Shown: in pieces, positions 18,209 to 28,126 of the stretch
Layout of the letters: the number at the start of each line of letters is the position of its first letter
Numbering within the stretch: the stretch's first letter is position 1
Assembly: GCF_030816725.1 (NCBI RefSeq)
Contig: NZ_JAUSYG010000001.1
Location: forward strand, 4,092,001 to 4,156,000
From: Pseudarthrobacter defluvii
GTDB lineage: Bacteria > Actinomycetota > Actinomycetes > Actinomycetales > Micrococcaceae
Direction of reading: 5' to 3'
Length of the DNA: 64,000 nucleotides
Translations under genes and position numbers: made by a program
The notes under the pieces: model-generated
What the model saw: the letters and a program-made list of their open reading frames with translations, nothing else
What the model was told of the DNA's origin: nothing
The model's database searches: none

Positions 18209-19729
18209 TCAGCGCGAGCCCAGGTTGGCGAATTTGTGGGCCCGGGACGCCACCAGTTCTGCGACCGGAACCCCCGCAACGGAAGCCAGTTCGTACTCAA
18301 TGGCCTGCGCCATCCGGCTGCAGAACCCGCGCGGCTCCAAAGAGGCATCACCGCGTTCATCCACGATGTGGTCCACCAGTCCGTTCGCGTACAAAGCAGC
18401 GACATTCACACCCTGCGCCTGCGCCATGGCCGGCGCGAACGCGGTGGTGCGGTGAACGATGGCGCTGGCGCCCTCCGGCGGCAGCGGTGAGAGCCAGCTG
18501 TGCTGGGCGGCGATGGTCCGGTCGGCGGGTAGCAGGGCCAGGGCCCCTCCCCCGGCGCCCTGGCCCAGCAGCACCGAAACCGACGGCGATTCCAGCCCGA
18601 TCAGTTCGTGCAGCGAGCGCGCGATCTCCCCCGCAAGCCCGCCTTCCTCCGCCTCCTGCGACAGGGCGGCGCCGGCGGTGTCGATGACGGTGAGCAGGGG
18701 CAAACGCAGCTCCTCCGCCAGCTTCATCCCCCGGCGGGCCTCCCGCAGCGAACCGGGCCCCATGCCGGCGGCGTCCTTCCGCAGCGGCCGCGCGTGCCCC
18801 AACACAATGCAGGACTGGCCGCCAAAGCGCGCGAGGGCCAGCAGCAGCCCGGGGTCCTTCTCCCCCTGCCCGGTCCCGTTCAGGGGCAGCGCGTCGCTGG
18901 CGCCGAATCTCAGCAGCTGGCGAAGGTCGGGCCGCCGGGGGCGCCGGGAGATCTGGATGGACGTCCAGGCGTCAACGGTTGAGGGCCGGATGTTCAGCGT
19001 TTCGGGCGGAGCGGGAAGCAGCCGTTCGGTCACGGGCGCCGGCGGGGAGAGCATGTCCAGCGCCCGGCCCACCAGGTCTGCCAGGTCGCCGGGTTCCACG
19101 ACGCCGTCGATCAGTCCCTTGTGGAAGAGGTTCTCCGCCACCTGCACGTTCTCCGGGAACGGTTCGCCGTACAGCGCCTCATAGACACGCGGGCCGAGGA
19201 AGCCCAGCAGCGCGCCGGGCTCGGCCACGTTGATGTGCCCCAGGGACCCCCAGGACGCCATGACACCGCCGGTGGTGGGGTGCCGCAGGTACACCAGGTA
19301 GGGAAGCCCCGCCTGCCGGTGCGCCCGGACGGCGCCGGTGATCTTCACCATCGACAGGAACGCGAGCGTCCCTTCCTGCATGCGGGTACCCCCGGAGGCA
19401 GGACCGGCCAGCAGCGGCAGGCCCTCCGCGGTGGCGCGCTCGACGGCGGCGACGATCCTTTGTGCCGCGGCGTGGCCGATCGACCCGGCCAGGAAGGAGA
19501 ATTCGCTGACGATCAGCGCCACCCGGCGGCCACGGATGAGTCCGGCACCGGTGATCACCGACTCGTCGGCGCCGCTGCGTTCGCGGGCCTTGGCAAGGTC
19601 GCGGGCGTACTCTTCGGACAGCACCGGCTGTTCCGGCTCCGTGTCCCAGGAGACGAACGATCCCGGGTCCACCACGGTCTCCAGCAGTTCGGTGGCGTTC
19701 ATGTGCCGCACCTTCTCCGCGGTCGCCAT
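18209..19729 (-). CDS. Acyl-CoA carboxyltransferase, fused beta and alpha subunits
   Basis: A 506-residue crotonase-fold protein combining AccD-like (about 30-250) and AccA-like (about 275-490) halves. The first half has GPASGGTRMQEG and TGGVMASWG. The second has VIDTAGAALSQEAEEGGLAGEIA and VLLGQGAGGGALAL, the CoA- and biotin-pocket motifs. The N-terminal CxxC zinc ribbon of true AccD is absent, and no biotin carrier or carboxylase gene is nearby. It begins 1 base after the stop of the CoA-transferase gene. Context (MatC-type carrier, CoA-transferase, GntR regulator) suggests a role with malonyl-CoA or a similar thioester, perhaps decarboxylating; this is inference. Confidence 0.85.
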   Translation of the reverse strand: MATAEKVRHMNATELLETVVDPGSFVSWDTEPEQPVLSEEYARDLAKARERSGADESVITGAGLIRGRRVALIVSEFSFLAGSIGHAAAQRIVAAVERATAEGLPLLAGPASGGTRMQEGTLAFLSMVKITGAVRAHRQAGLPYLVYLRHPTTGGVMASWGSLGHINVAEPGALLGFLGPRVYEALYGEPFPENVQVAENLFHKGLIDGVVEPGDLADLVGRALDMLSPPAPVTERLLPAPPETLNIRPSTVDAWTSIQISRRPRRPDLRQLLRFGASDALPLNGTGQGEKDPGLLLALARFGGQSCIVLGHARPLRKDAAGMGPGSLREARRGMKLAEELRLPLLTVIDTAGAALSQEAEEGGLAGEIARSLHELIGLESPSVSVLLGQGAGGGALALLPADRTIAAQHSWLSPLPPEGASAIVHRTTAFAPAMAQAQGVNVAALYANGLVDHIVDERGDASLEPRGFCSRMAQAIEYELASVAGVPVAELVASRAHKFANLGSR

Positions 19730-19730
19730 G

Positions 19731-20951
19731 CTACTTGGGACCGGGAGCCGCAGGGGCGCCGGCAGTGGTGAGGCCCAGCCACTCCCGGATCGCCGGGCCG
19801 TCCTCGTTGAGCAGCGGCGGCGCGTCATGCTTCTTCACCGTGGTTTCGGCGGCGTCTCCGGGGGCGAAGAACCGCAGCGGCGGGCCGGGCAGGCTCACCT
19901 TTCCGAGCAGCGGATGCTCGACGTCCACCACGAGCCCCTGGGACGCCACCTGCTCCCAGGCGTACACCTCATCCAGTGAGCGGACCTTCCCTGCCGGGAT
20001 CCCGGCGTCGTTCAGTTTTTGCAGCAGTTCCTCCGCGCCGTACGCGGCAAAGGCACGTTCGACGGCGGCAATCACCTCCGCCCGGTTCCGCACCCTGTCG
20101 GCGTTGCTGACAAAGCCCGGGGCAGCCGGGTCCAGGCCAAAGGCGGCGGCGAAGGACTGCCACAACTTTTCACTGCCGACGCTGATCTGCACGCTGCCGT
20201 CCTTGCAGTTGAACAGGCCGTAGGGGGCGATGGACGGGTGGTGGTTGCCCTGGGCCTGCGGAACTTCACCGGCAACAGTGGCCCGGGTCCCCTGGAAGGC
20301 GTGGACCCCGATCAGGGAAGCGAGCAGCGACGTGCGCACCACCTTGCCCTGGCCGGTCCGGTTCCGTTCCACCAGGGCGGCCAGCACGCCGAACGCACCG
20401 TTCATGCCGGAAAGCAGGTCGGCGATGGGGACACCCACCCGCTGCGGATCATCCGGCCCGGAGCCGGTGAGGGACATGAGCCCGGCTTCGCCCTGAAGGA
20501 TCTGGTCGTAGCCGCTGCGCTGGGATTCCGGTCCGTCGTGGCCGAAGCCGGTGATGGACAGGATCACCAGCCGCGGGTTGAGCTCATGCATCGCGGCGGT
20601 GGAGAAGCCCAGCCGGTCCATGACGCCGGGCCGGAAGTTCTCAATCACCACATCGGCCCGCTCCAGCAGCCCGCGGAGCACCGCCTGGCCGTCACCGCTC
20701 TTCAGGTCCAGGGTGATGGATTCTTTGTTGCGGTTGCAGGACATGAAATAGGTGGACTGCAGGTCGTCCTCCGGACCCACGAAAGGCGGGCCCCAGCCGC
20801 GGGTGTCATCCCCCGTCCCCGGGTTTTCCACCTTGATGACGCGGGCGCCGAGGTCCGCCAGCATCATGCCGGCGTGCGGTCCGGCCAGTGCCCGGCTGAG
20901 GTCGACGACGGTGTGCCCGGCCAGGGGGCCTTGGCGGTTCTCGGTGCTCAT
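19731..20951 (-). CDS. CaiB/BaiF class III CoA-transferase
   Basis: Moves CoA between an acyl-CoA and a free carboxylic acid. The 406 residues are typical. It opens with GHTVVDLSRALAGPHAGMML and DLGARVIKVE. It then has SCNRNKESITLDLK and VIENFRPGVMDRLG. The catalytic Asp is the conserved one in the RVGVPIADLLSG region. ATG 20951 follows AAAGGAAA; an in-frame upstream extension to 21284 is Pro/Ser-rich shadow sequence. It lies 49 bases downstream of the MatC-type carrier gene and 1 base before the carboxyltransferase gene, so all three form an operon. The imported acid is the likely CoA acceptor. Confidence 0.93.
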   Translation of the reverse strand: MSTENRQGPLAGHTVVDLSRALAGPHAGMMLADLGARVIKVENPGTGDDTRGWGPPFVGPEDDLQSTYFMSCNRNKESITLDLKSGDGQAVLRGLLERADVVIENFRPGVMDRLGFSTAAMHELNPRLVILSITGFGHDGPESQRSGYDQILQGEAGLMSLTGSGPDDPQRVGVPIADLLSGMNGAFGVLAALVERNRTGQGKVVRTSLLASLIGVHAFQGTRATVAGEVPQAQGNHHPSIAPYGLFNCKDGSVQISVGSEKLWQSFAAAFGLDPAAPGFVSNADRVRNRAEVIAAVERAFAAYGAEELLQKLNDAGIPAGKVRSLDEVYAWEQVASQGLVVDVEHPLLGKVSLPGPPLRFFAPGDAAETTVKKHDAPPLLNEDGPAIREWLGLTTAGAPAAPGPK

Positions 20952-21000
20952 GGTCTGGGTTTCCTTTCTAAAAACGGGCGGCGTTGGAGTGCGATGGCTG

Positions 21001-22371
21001 CTAGAGCCAGCCGGGGACCACCAGCGCCAGCCACGCCAGGACGGGTCCGGCCACGATGACGATTCCGCTGTAGCCGAGGATCCGCTTGTAGAACTGGTCC
21101 TTGTCAACGCCTTCCGGGGCGTTGGCGAGCACCAGGGCGCCGTTGGTGGAGAACGGCGAGACGTCCACGATCGTGGCGGAGACGGCGAGTGCACAGATGA
21201 CGCCGACGGCGCCGATCTCGCCGGTGGACAAGAACGGAACGGCGAGCGGGATGAGCGCTGCCAGGATGGCGGTGGAGGAGGCAAAGGCGGATACCACGGC
21301 GCCGATGAAGCAGATGATCAGGGCTGCCAGCAGCGGCATTCCCAATCCGGCCACGCCGCTGGAGACGAATTTGATGGTGCCGGCTTCTTCAAGGACGCCG
21401 ACGAAGGTCAGCATGCCACAGATCAGCAGCACGGTGGACCAGCTGATCTTGTTGATGGCGCCCTTCTGGGCGGCAGGCGAGACCAGGGCGAGCACGATGG
21501 CGATGGTGATGGACACGAAGCCAACGTCCATCTTGAAGCCAAGGGCCACGACGGCCAGCACAACCAGGCCGGCGATGGTGACCAGCTGCGGGATCCGGTC
21601 CTTGCGCTCCTTGGTGGCCTCCACGCCGTCGCCCGCGGGGTCACGGGGACCGTACATGCCGGAGCCGAAGCCCTTGAAGGGCACGTCCCCGTCGGCTGCC
21701 TTGGCGCCAACGCTGACGGCCATGCGTGCTTCGGCTGCCTGCTCCACGAAGTGCCCCACCTTGGAGGACAGGAGGTTCCTGCCGCCCAGGACCACGAACA
21801 GCACCACGGCGATGACCAGGTTGAAGATGAAGCTTGAGAGGAAGAGCGCAGTGGGGCTGAAGGCGAGGTCGGTCTTGGCCAGGATGCCGTTGACCGTGAC
21901 GCCGTAGACCGCGATGGGCGAGAAGCCGCCGGCCTGGGCGCCATGGATCACCATCATGCCCATCAGCAGCGGGCTGATCTTGTACTTGCCCGCAAAGCTC
22001 AGCGCGATGGGGGCAATGATGGCGACGGCGGCGGGAGAGAGTGCGCCCACGGCAGTGATGACGGCGGTGATGGCGAACATCACCCACGGGATGAGGGCGA
22101 CGCGGCTGCCCACCAGCTTCACCGCGCCGCGGACCAGCAGGTCGATGGTGCCGTTGTTCTGCGCGATGGCGAACAGGTAGGTGACGCCGACGATGGTCAG
22201 GAAGAGGCCCCCCGGGAAGTTGGCCAGGATCTCGTTGGTGGACATGCCCAGCACCACGGCGCCGAGCAGGAAGGCGCCCACGAAGGCGAGCGCGCCCATG
22301 TTGAGGGGCAGGACGGTGGCGAGCAGGAACATCGCCGCCAGGATGATGATGGATAAGACAGGAGCGGACAT
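21001..22371 (-). CDS. MatC-type dicarboxylate (malonate) carrier
   Basis: A 456-residue integral membrane protein of the SLC13/IT superfamily with about 11-12 hydrophobic helices. The MatC N-terminal domain is clear: LPLNMGALAFVGAFLLG, VGVTYLFAIAQNNGT, WVMFAITAVITAVGALSPAA and VHGAQAGGFSPIAVYG. A hydrophilic loop (about 220-260) separates the two halves. MatC proteins are described as malonate transporters, but the family also carries other dicarboxylates. ATG 22371 follows ACGGAGG. It is the first gene of the operon with CoA-transferase and carboxyltransferase, and diverges from a GntR regulator that is its probable controller. Confidence 0.9.
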   Translation of the reverse strand: MSAPVLSIIILAAMFLLATVLPLNMGALAFVGAFLLGAVVLGMSTNEILANFPGGLFLTIVGVTYLFAIAQNNGTIDLLVRGAVKLVGSRVALIPWVMFAITAVITAVGALSPAAVAIIAPIALSFAGKYKISPLLMGMMVIHGAQAGGFSPIAVYGVTVNGILAKTDLAFSPTALFLSSFIFNLVIAVVLFVVLGGRNLLSSKVGHFVEQAAEARMAVSVGAKAADGDVPFKGFGSGMYGPRDPAGDGVEATKERKDRIPQLVTIAGLVVLAVVALGFKMDVGFVSITIAIVLALVSPAAQKGAINKISWSTVLLICGMLTFVGVLEEAGTIKFVSSGVAGLGMPLLAALIICFIGAVVSAFASSTAILAALIPLAVPFLSTGEIGAVGVICALAVSATIVDVSPFSTNGALVLANAPEGVDKDQFYKRILGYSGIVIVAGPVLAWLALVVPGWL

Positions 22372-22429
22372 CGTAGGTCCTCCGTTGGGGGAGCGAAAGT
22401 GTGACGTGAGTTACTGGCTCACTGGACTA

Positions 22430-22458
22430 GCCTCTTAGACAGTGAGTCTATCTGTCAA
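22430..22458 (-). promoter_or_regulatory. matC-type operon promoter with an operator in the spacer
   Basis: On the minus strand a perfect -35 TTGACA (22458-22453) precedes TAGAC-N5-GTCTA (22450-22436). A second overlapping inverted repeat is GACAG-N9-CTGTC. The -10 is probably TAAGAG or GAGGCT near 22430-22437. An operator inside the spacer is well placed for repression by the divergent GntR protein. Confidence 0.5.
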
Positions 22459-22504
22459 TACAGCGAGCAGGTATTCTGATCCGGTACGTCCAAGGGAGGG
22501 CTTT

Positions 22505-23203
22505 GTGGAGAAGACAGCGCGGCAGGGCTTGGAGCGGGTCTCGCGCCCACGGCTATACGAGCAGCTGGTGGAGCAGATCCTTGCCTACATCGAGTCGGCA
22601 CAGCTGAAGCCCGGCGACCTCCTGCCTGCGGAGCGTGACCTCGCGGAGCGGCTCGGGGTTTCCCGCGCCACGCTGGCCCAGGCCCTGGTGGCCTTGGAAG
22701 TGCTGGGCGTGATCGACGTGCAGCACGGTACCGGCGCGGTTCTGGCGCGGCGGCCGAGCGTGGCATCGGTCATCAAGGGGCTGCGCGAGCATCAGAGCAG
22801 GCTGCCGGAAATCGTCGAAGCGCGCAGCACCCTGGAGGGAAAGCTCGCGGCACTTGCTGCCGAACGGCGGACGGACCAGGATCTGGCCGCCATCGAGAAC
22901 GCCCTGGAGGTCATGGCCAAGGAGATTAACGACGGCGACCGGGGCGCCCGCGGTGACGAACTGTTCCACCAGGCCATTACCGCCGCAGCCCATTCCTCGG
23001 TACTGGCGCAGCTGATGGCCTTCATTGCGGAGATGATCCTGGAAACCCGCATGGAGTCGCTGGGCCAGCCCGGACGGCCCGAGCAGTCCCTCGCCTCGCA
23101 CCGGAAAATTGCCGACGCCATCCGGGCACAGGATGCGGACGCCGCTGCCAAGGCCATGCTGGCGCACATCGAGCTGGTCTCGGACGTGGAGCTACTCCGC
23201 TAG
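22505..23203 (+). CDS. FadR/GntR-family transcriptional regulator (FCD domain)
   Basis: A 232-residue regulator. The winged helix-turn-helix spans about residues 15-80, with YEQLVEQILAYIES, LLPAERDLAERLGVSRATLAQALVALE and the wing VQHGTGAVL. A helical FCD ligand domain follows (about 100-225), with conserved EARSTLEGKLAALAAE, ELFHQAITAAAHS and SHRKIADAI, including His residues that usually coordinate a metal and a carboxylate effector. GTG 22505 is preceded by AAGGGAGGG at good spacing; the frame runs further upstream without a ribosome site. It is divergent from the MatC-type operon and very likely senses its substrate. Confidence 0.92.
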   Translation: MEKTARQGLERVSRPRLYEQLVEQILAYIESAQLKPGDLLPAERDLAERLGVSRATLAQALVALEVLGVIDVQHGTGAVLARRPSVASVIKGLREHQSRLPEIVEARSTLEGKLAALAAERRTDQDLAAIENALEVMAKEINDGDRGARGDELFHQAITAAAHSSVLAQLMAFIAEMILETRMESLGQPGRPEQSLASHRKIADAIRAQDADAAAKAMLAHIELVSDVELLR

Positions 23204-23208
23204 CAGGC

Positions 23209-23685
23209 CTAGAAGGTGCCGGTGTTCGAAGTGGCAGTGCCGGCAATGACCACGCCAATGATGAACAGCAGCCAGAGTGCCCCATAGCCCAGCAGGCAGA
23301 GGTAGCCCAGCACCAGGCCGGTAAGGGACATCCCCTTGCCGGAGGGTTCACGGCGAAGGGCCAGGTGCCCGGTGATGATCGCAGCGAACTGCGGAAGCAA
23401 CAGCCAGCCCATGATCACGGACGCGATGCCGCAGACCATGCTGGCGATGCTCAGGGTCTTCGGTTCAACCACCCGGCCGTAGTAAGGCTGCCCGAAGTAC
23501 TGGGGCTCGTTGTACTGGCCCGGGTTGTACTGCGGCTGGCCGTATTGCGGCTGGCCGTATTGCGGCTGCCCGTAGGAGGACCCCTGGTTCTGGCCCGGCT
23601 GCTGGTAGCCGGGCCACGGTGAAGAACCGCTGCGCTGGTTTTGAGGACGCTGGTAATCGGGTCCCTGGGACGGCTGGTTGCTCAT
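23209..23685 (-). CDS. DUF4190-type membrane protein with GQPQY repeats
   Basis: A 158-residue protein. The N-terminal 70 residues are rich in Gln, Tyr, Pro and Gly and contain tandem GQPQY units. Two hydrophobic segments follow (about 78-105 and 120-150), with the DUF4190 pattern SIASMVCGIASVIMG and the polar loop HLALRREPSGKGMSLTGLVLGYL. Function unknown; likely a cytoplasmic-membrane protein with a disordered cytosolic tail. ATG 23685 follows AGGGGAG. It converges with the GntR gene, with a 5-base gap. Confidence 0.85.
   Translation of the reverse strand: MSNQPSQGPDYQRPQNQRSGSSPWPGYQQPGQNQGSSYGQPQYGQPQYGQPQYNPGQYNEPQYFGQPYYGRVVEPKTLSIASMVCGIASVIMGWLLLPQFAAIITGHLALRREPSGKGMSLTGLVLGYLCLLGYGALWLLFIIGVVIAGTATSNTGTF
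23527..23571. repeat. Three tandem 15-base repeats inside the DUF4190 gene
   Basis: Three units of the form GTAYTGCGGCTGGCC differ by one base each. Each encodes one GQPQY unit. Copy number is likely variable between strains. Confidence 0.8.
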
Positions 23686-23719
23686 GACTTCTCCCCTATG
23701 AATCTGCGTACAGCCTACT

Positions 23720-24316
23720 TCAGTGCAGGGCCAGACGGATGGCCAGGATAACCATCAGCACACCGATCGCTCCGTCAATCCAGCGCCAGGTTCGGGGGCT
23801 GCTGAGCACTCCTGCGAGCGCCCGCGCCCCGTACCCCAGGCCGGAGAACCACAGCACACTCCCGGTCACGGCCCCGCCGGCAAACACCCAGCGCAGGTCG
23901 GGGCCCTGCTGGTTGGCAAGGCTCCCCAGCAGCACCACGGTGTCCAAGTAGACATGGGGGTTGAGAAAGGTCAGGGCGGCGGTGGTGGCGATCACTGAGT
24001 TTTTCGACCGGGGCGCCTGCTCCGCCAGCACGGAAGGCTTCGCCGCAGCCAGGAAGGACCGCACCGCGAACCACAGCAGGTAGGCCGCCCCGGACCAGCG
24101 CAGGACTTCCAGCACCACCGGGAAGCGGGTGACAATCACACCGATGCCCGCGGTCCCACCCATAATCAACAAGGCGTCGCCGGCCATGCAGACAGCCACC
24201 ACCACGCCAATGTGTTCCCGGCGGATGCCCTGGCGCAGCACAAAGGCGTTCTGCGCTCCGATGGCCACGATGAGCGCCAAGCCTGTCAGCAATCCGGTTA
24301 GTCCTGCAGTCCACAT
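23720..24316 (-). CDS. lysE: LysE/ArgO-family amino-acid exporter
   Basis: Basic amino-acid efflux carrier of 198 residues with about six transmembrane helices. The LysE-family opening LTGLLTGLALIVAIGAQNAFVLRQGIRREH is present, and LTFLNPHVYLDTVVLLG contains the conserved NPH motif. It exports L-lysine, L-arginine or related residues. The start is ATG 24316. No Shine-Dalgarno site is seen. TTTGCC-N18-TACGGT ends 7 bases before the ATG, so a leaderless message is likely. Divergent from lysG, the expected LysR-type activator, as in Corynebacterium glutamicum. Confidence 0.92.
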   Translation of the reverse strand: MWTAGLTGLLTGLALIVAIGAQNAFVLRQGIRREHIGVVVAVCMAGDALLIMGGTAGIGVIVTRFPVVLEVLRWSGAAYLLWFAVRSFLAAAKPSVLAEQAPRSKNSVIATTAALTFLNPHVYLDTVVLLGSLANQQGPDLRWVFAGGAVTGSVLWFSGLGYGARALAGVLSSPRTWRWIDGAIGVLMVILAIRLALH

Positions 24317-24323
24317 ACATATG

Positions 24324-24380
24324 ACCGTAGGATCAGGATTCGATACAGGCAAACAACAGATTCTTGGTAATCCTTAGAAT
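24324..24380. promoter_or_regulatory. Divergent lysE/lysG promoter region, both apparently leaderless
   Basis: For lysG, -10 TAGAAT (24375-24380) ends 6 bases before ATG 24387. For lysE, -35 TTTGCC (24353-24348) and -10 TACGGT (24329-24324) on the minus strand end 7 bases before ATG 24316. Neither gene has a ribosome site. The 70-base gap is the natural location for a LysG operator, though no clean T-N11-A dyad stands out. Confidence 0.5.
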
Positions 24381-24386
24381 AGCTTC

Positions 24387-25328
24387 ATGAATTTGGAGCA
24401 CCTGAAGGCCCTCGTGGCGGTTGTCGATGAAGGAACATTCGAGGCAGCGGCGGACCTCCTCCGCATTACACCCTCCGCGGTGAGCCAACGGATCAAGGCC
24501 CTGGAAGCCTCCGTGGGCCAGGTCCTGGTACGCCGCCGGGTGCCCTGCACCGCCACCGACGCCGGCGCCCTGCTGCTGCGGATGGCACGTCAGGTGCAGG
24601 TCCTGGAAGCGGAGACCGCGGCAGCGCTCGGCTCAGGCTCGAACGCGCGGGCCCACCTTCCGGTGGCCATCAATGCTGATTCATTGGCCACCTGGTTTGT
24701 CCCCGTCCTCCACCACGCTGCCGGATGGGAGGACGCCACCATCGACCTCCACGTGGAGGACCAGGGCTACAGCAGCCAACTGCTCCGCGAGGGTGAAGTC
24801 ATGGGGGCGGTCACGTCGGACCCTGTTCCGGTGAGCGGGTGCCGGGTGGAACTGCTGGGCTCCATGCGGTACATCCCGGTCGCCGCCCCGGGGCTGCGCA
24901 GGCGTTTCTCCGTCTCCGGCAGCCTGGATTGGGCCGCGATGCCGGTTCTGAAATTCAACACCAAAGACAACCTGCAGCAGCAGCTGCTGGCAGCGAAGAA
25001 CATAAACCAGTCCCCTCCCACGCACACCGTGCCTTCCTCCCAGGGATTCCTCGCGGCCGTCGCAGCCGGCCTGGGCTGGGGGATGATCCCGGAACTCCAG
25101 ATAAGTGATGAGCTGGAGCGCGGGGTCCTGGTCCGCCTGGAGGAGGACGTCTATGAGGACGTGGCCCTCTATTGGCAGGCCTGGACGCTGGATTCGGAAC
25201 GGCTCAACCGGCTCACCACCGCAGTCCGCAGCGCTGCCAAAGGCAACCTGCAGCCCGGGGAGATGGGCACCGGTGGAGCCCGGAAGGCTAGTGGCCCAAG
25301 TAGGGCAGGACATAGACGGCGAAAATGA
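24387..25328 (+). CDS. lysG: LysR-family regulator LysG/ArgP
   Basis: A 313-residue LysR-type activator. The N-terminal HTH (about residues 2-60) reads LEHLKALVAVVDEGTFEAAADLLRITPSAVSQRIKALE. The effector domain follows, with GAVTSDPVPVSGCRVELLG and [15 protein letters not shown], a pattern of the ArgP/LysG subgroup. It should activate lysE when lysine, arginine or dipeptide-derived basic amino acids accumulate. Start ATG 24387 has no ribosome site and follows a -10 by 6 bases. The last 41 bases overlap the convergent NERD gene, and the C-terminal 30 residues are basic and poorly conserved in appearance. Confidence 0.93.
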   Translation: MNLEHLKALVAVVDEGTFEAAADLLRITPSAVSQRIKALEASVGQVLVRRRVPCTATDAGALLLRMARQVQVLEAETAAALGSGSNARAHLPVAINADSLATWFVPVLHHAAGWEDATIDLHVEDQGYSSQLLREGEVMGAVTSDPVPVSGCRVELLGSMRYIPVAAPGLRRRFSVSGSLDWAAMPVLKFNTKDNLQQQLLAAKNINQSPPTHTVPSSQGFLAAVAAGLGWGMIPELQISDELERGVLVRLEEDVYEDVALYWQAWTLDSERLNRLTTAVRSAAKGNLQPGEMGTGGARKASGPSRAGHRRRK

Positions 25329-26217
25329 CGAAGGCAGCCAGCACCGCCAGCATTGCCCCGCTGGTGCCGCCGTGCTCCGCCTTGGCGTTTCGGCCCCGGC
25401 GGCCCGCCCCCGCAGTCCCTCCCGTACGTGATCCTGCCGGCGCCCCTGCCCGCTGCCCCGCCTGTTTTCCGGGCTGAGTCCCCTTCGGAGGCAGGCCCCG
25501 GCCTGCGGGGTGGCGTGAAGCGCTGCCGGCCCGTCCACCGACGGGACCTGCCGCTGGGCCGGCGGGCGGCAACGCTCCGGCCGGCCGCACCACTGTTCCG
25601 GGCCGCACATTCCGCAGGGCAGTGATGCCGGGTTCCTGTTCATGGGTGAGCTGCTGGCCCAGCTGTTCATACAGCCCCACCACCGACTGCTGATCCAGCA
25701 CCGCCGGCAGGGCCTCGATGGCCCCCACCACCCGCTGCGAACCTGCCACCGCAACGTCCGAATCCGTTATCCCGAAGAGGTCCGGCTGCGTGGCCATGCA
25801 GATCAGTGGACGCACCAGCCGGCGGTGCGGCGGAGGCAGCACCGAGGCCACGGCAGCGCACTGGGCAAGCGCGCCTTCCACGGCCTGAGTCCGCGCATAG
25901 CGGCCCTGCCACAGGACACCGGATGCCACCCGCACCTCACCGGTCCAGTTTTTGGAATCGACCACCACCACGCCGCCGGGACCCACCAGGACGTGGTCAA
26001 GGTTCGCCTTGGGGCGGCCTGGCCAATGGACATCATGCAGCACGTACCAGCCGCGCGGGACCAGCTCGCTGAGCTTGTCCGCCACCACCTGCTCCCCCAC
26101 GGCCCCGGCATCCCACGACTTGGTGGAGCGTTCGGCCTGGTCAAGTTGGCGCTTCAGCCTTGCTACGCGCTCGGCCGCCAGCCTGGACTGCTCCGCTGCC
26201 CCGTCACCTGCCCCCAT
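25288..26217 (-). CDS. NERD domain protein with C-terminal membrane anchor
   Basis: The nuclease-related domain (NERD) spans about residues 35-150: WDAGAVGEQVVADKL, GWYVLHDV, NLDHVLVGPGGVVVVDSKNW, which carries the D...(D)xK active-site pattern. A Pro/Gly/Ala-rich linker of about 90 residues follows, then a basic patch and one transmembrane helix (LAVLAAFVIFAVYVLPYL) at the very end. Nuclease activity is predicted by family, not shown. I chose ATG 26217, which has GGGGA upstream. The frame continues to ATG 26280 and would add a basic KRGRP-containing segment. It overlaps the lysG 3' end by 41 bases in convergent orientation. Confidence 0.85.
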   Translation of the reverse strand: MGAGDGAAEQSRLAAERVARLKRQLDQAERSTKSWDAGAVGEQVVADKLSELVPRGWYVLHDVHWPGRPKANLDHVLVGPGGVVVVDSKNWTGEVRVASGVLWQGRYARTQAVEGALAQCAAVASVLPPPHRRLVRPLICMATQPDLFGITDSDVAVAGSQRVVGAIEALPAVLDQQSVVGLYEQLGQQLTHEQEPGITALRNVRPGTVVRPAGALPPAGPAAGPVGGRAGSASRHPAGRGLPPKGTQPGKQAGQRAGAPAGSRTGGTAGAGRRGRNAKAEHGGTSGAMLAVLAAFVIFAVYVLPYLGH

Positions 26218-26461
26218 TGGACGTCCCCGTTTCCTTGCCGGAACCGACCAAGGCGGCGTCCCGCCGTCGTCCGTTCCCATTGCGTGTTTTCGTGGAATTT
26301 TTCTGAAAGTAGCAGGGCGGGAAAGGGCCGGTATATAGGTACTTTCCGGGCCCTGTACTCAGGTGGACTACTTGCCTGCCCGGCGGCGTCATGGCGTGTC
26401 ACAGGGTCCGGATTTTGGGCGGGTCGTTTTGACTCCTGCCAGCTTCTGGCATGCTGGAGCC

Positions 26462-28122
<1,661 letters not shown>

Positions 28123-28126
<4 letters not shown>

